This document shows, piece by piece, positions 61,544-64,000 of a stretch of DNA of 64,000 nt; within the stretch, counting starts at the first letter, position 1; the number at the start of each line of letters is the position of its first letter. Source of the stretch: Tomocerus qinae (taxonomy: Eukaryota; Arthropoda; Collembola; Entomobryomorpha; Tomoceridae); assembly GCA_020055645.1 (NCBI GenBank), contig CM034548.1:16616001-16680000 (forward strand), given 5' to 3'. Below the pieces are notes generated by a model. It did not search any database. It had not been told where the DNA came from and saw only the letters and a list, made by a program, of their open reading frames with translations. The translations under genes were made by a program, and so were the position numbers.

Positions 61544-64000
61544 CTAAAACACAAAAAAGTACTTAGTAGCATAGCAACATGTAATGGATCTGATGATGAG
61601 ATCGCATTAGTATGAAAAGAGATAAATGTCACCACGATGGAAGAAGAAAAGTAGAAAAAACATTATTTATTGAAATTGGTGGCTGAATTGCATTTCTGTG
61701 TTGACTGTAGCTATCCAGTCTATATTTTCCGCCATAAATGATTCTACTAATATCTATTTGTTGTGAAAAAATCAATGACAGTTATTTTTGTTTCATGGTT
61801 GTGGGATAGAATTGTGTTACACCGGGGAGCTGCATCAATAAATGTATTTCTCTGGCATTGAAAGGAAACGGGTATTAGAAAACCCCCGGATGTCATATTT
61901 ATTTCAGGTACATTTGTACACAGTAGTGCATAATACCCACGTTTTTTCCGATTGACATTAGTGCTGCCCACGTCAAACTAAACGACAGGCGAAGACTGCA
62001 CTTATGAACAAGTCGAAAGTCTCTTCCTTTTATTCATAATGAATGCTTCTTCCTATGTCTATAGCAAATCTGCTGTCACGATCTACAAATAAAATCCCTA
62101 TCTGCCTATATTACTATGAACATTATACTTACTAGTGAATTAGCACCTATACGTCAGTAGTACATAATATTAAGTGCATATAGTCAATGATAATGATAAC
62201 ACATCGTCAGAAATTTCCCAAGAACTGTTTTATATCCAGTCAACGAGTTCTCTTGCAGAAAATGAGGCTTTATTTATCTTTTGTAACAAAGAAGGTAACG
62301 GGGACAGCATGAAATTCTAGAGCTCGGAAACGTCTCCACATTCAGTAAAGAATGATGAACACGTTACCTATGCAGGGGACAATGTACTAATGCTTTCCTA
62401 TATAAGAACTATACTACTGCATGCAATATTATTATTGTAGCCCTAACTACCCACTATACTATCTTCAATCCTACAAATTAAATTCTCGGAAAAAGTAATG
62501 CAAGGCCAAACAGCTATTTATTTGTCTACGCTTAGACAGATACAACATTCTCACAGCTGCAATCCAGTTTACAGTATAATAATCAACAGGCTGTCAAATA
62601 ACTATTTGTCCATACTACTTTCATCATTCTCCTATTTATCCAACTATATTGCCATAATGTTATAAGAATCTACTAATACCACTGCGGGGAGGAAACGAGC
62701 AACGCATCTACTAAACACTGCTTATACATCTATCTAGTATAAAATATATTTTATTATTGCACAAAATGTATGTGTACTTGATTTAGTACTAACTACTAAC
62801 TAGAGTTAAAGTCTGCTTTAGTCAGCGACTTACTACTCCCACCATCCATTGCCAACACTGTAGTAAACCCATTTTATTTTCTTCGTCTGGTTCTGCTGCA
62901 CTGAGTGCTGAATAATAATATCAGTATGCTCAATTTAGTACTATTAGCACTACTATGCTATTCATTCTCCAACGTTGTAGCACTAAAGCCTAATAGTCTA
63001 CCACAACTCTGGCTGACGACTGACGACAGAGATAGCAGTTAAATACTAATGTACACAGTGATACATAATCATCATAGGCTATCACTTCTCAGACGCACTT
63101 TCACCAGGGAAAGCAACAAACAATTGTTCCACTTTCAGCATTATATTTCATCAAGTTATACATTTAAGTACAATATTAACAGATGCATAATAATTCTATC
63201 AATTTAATGACTTATGAAGTATTTATTTTCTTCTCTGCTAAAATATATCAATGCCAAAAATTAAATTCTTCACTTTCACAAAATGTCTACCAATGAAAAT
63301 TTATTTTGGTCCTTGGAAATAAGTTTTATTCCAGCACCCAAAGATTTTGCGTTTTCCCGTTCAAATTTTATTTTATTCATAAGTCATCAAAAAGCGTAAA
63401 GTAACCTACTTAACGATATAGCATTGATAAATGATAATGAGCTACATCAAAACTTTCGATGTTTTTTATCTTCAATTTTTTTTCAATGTACATGAAAGCA
63501 TGTGTAACTATTGTCATCAATAGTCTGTGTGAGGCTATGCCTACGACAATGCTTAAAATCTGCAGATATGTTTCGAAGTTCCTTACATTTTGCATGTATG
63601 AAGAAGTAAAACATGTTAAACCAATAAAACATCCAATTTCCGTCTAACTGAGCATTGATTTTCACATATTTCTATTGCGCTTATTGTGCTGCCACATAAA
63701 ATACATAAAAATGCCTTTGTACCCAAAACTTTTTCACTAATACTCAGCTGTCAGTGATAAAGTGACAATGCCTTTCATAGTTCAAGTAACGTGAAGCTAC
63801 GTAATCAATCTATTGTTGAAAGATTGCATTTTATAGACATTTTTATCAGCATGTAGGACATTATATTTCTTTACACATTACAAATAAGCTTGTCAAATTG
63901 AGACTATAATCCTCCTTGAACACTTACAATGAATAAAATACTATCTATGTAAATATACATTGCAAATCCTTAGTCATCAATCACTATCTGTGTATATTAA
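61544..64000. other. AT-rich right edge, no confident gene
   Basis: Searched on the minus strand for upstream exons of the 61.3-kb receptor exon, without a convincing one. A 74-codon minus frame at 61747-61971 has no domain. The stretch at about 62.0-63.0 kb is C-rich on +. The 63.4-63.7 kb frames are open on both strands through composition. Confidence 0.5.

Noticed and set aside
1-64000. tRNA genes, rRNA, CRISPR arrays, telomeric repeats, viral genes
   Set aside because: No B-box-like GGTTCGA(A/T)TCC in a cloverleaf context, no rRNA core motifs, no spaced identical repeats, no telomere units and no viral protein motifs were seen on either strand.

Overview
The window is eukaryotic nuclear DNA. 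It is AT-rich, split by introns with GT-AG borders, and has no operon-like packing. The recognisable proteins (a natriuretic-peptide-type receptor ectodomain; MULE, pogo-like and KRBA2-like transposon fragments) and the TA-flanked MITE point to an invertebrate, most likely an arthropod. The sequence alone does not fix the order or species.

Layout. (1) 1-7512: AT-rich sequence with no supported gene and one short inverted repeat. (2) 7513-8180: a 652-bp deletion derivative of a MULE DNA transposon with an 8-bp target duplication. (3) 8861-20377, minus strand: seven consecutive coding exons of a receptor of the natriuretic peptide receptor / receptor guanylyl cyclase superfamily. The model runs from the start codon and signal peptide through the whole ligand-binding domain to the transmembrane helix (514 codons plus 2 nt), and every splice junction agrees in phase. 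The cytoplasmic part was not found. (4) 21361-21987: end repeats and a broken C-terminal piece of a pogo-like DDE transposase. (5) About 22-45.5 kb: long non-coding sequence with a few open frames of uncertain status. (6) 45.5-47.4 kb: a 660-bp element with an 8-bp target duplication, a 13-bp minisatellite and a 129-bp Tc1/mariner-type MITE. (7) 53.9-59 kb: a MITE-like element, a 10-11-bp degenerate tandem array and a direct duplication with a 312-bp period. (8) 60.0-60.6 kb: a decayed KRBA2-like integrase tail. (9) 61335-61543, minus strand: one exon resembling the membrane-proximal lobe of the same receptor superfamily. It ends at the matching position and phase to exon 2 of the first receptor, so a second, paralogous receptor gene in the same orientation is likely.

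The main biology is therefore one well-resolved membrane receptor gene, probably a tandem relative at the right edge, and a scatter of old DNA transposons. At larger scale, strand composition flips repeatedly from G-rich to C-rich (read on +) at about a dozen points. Two of these lie on receptor exons 1 and 4; most of the others have no gene assigned. No tRNA, rRNA, CRISPR array or viral gene was recognised.
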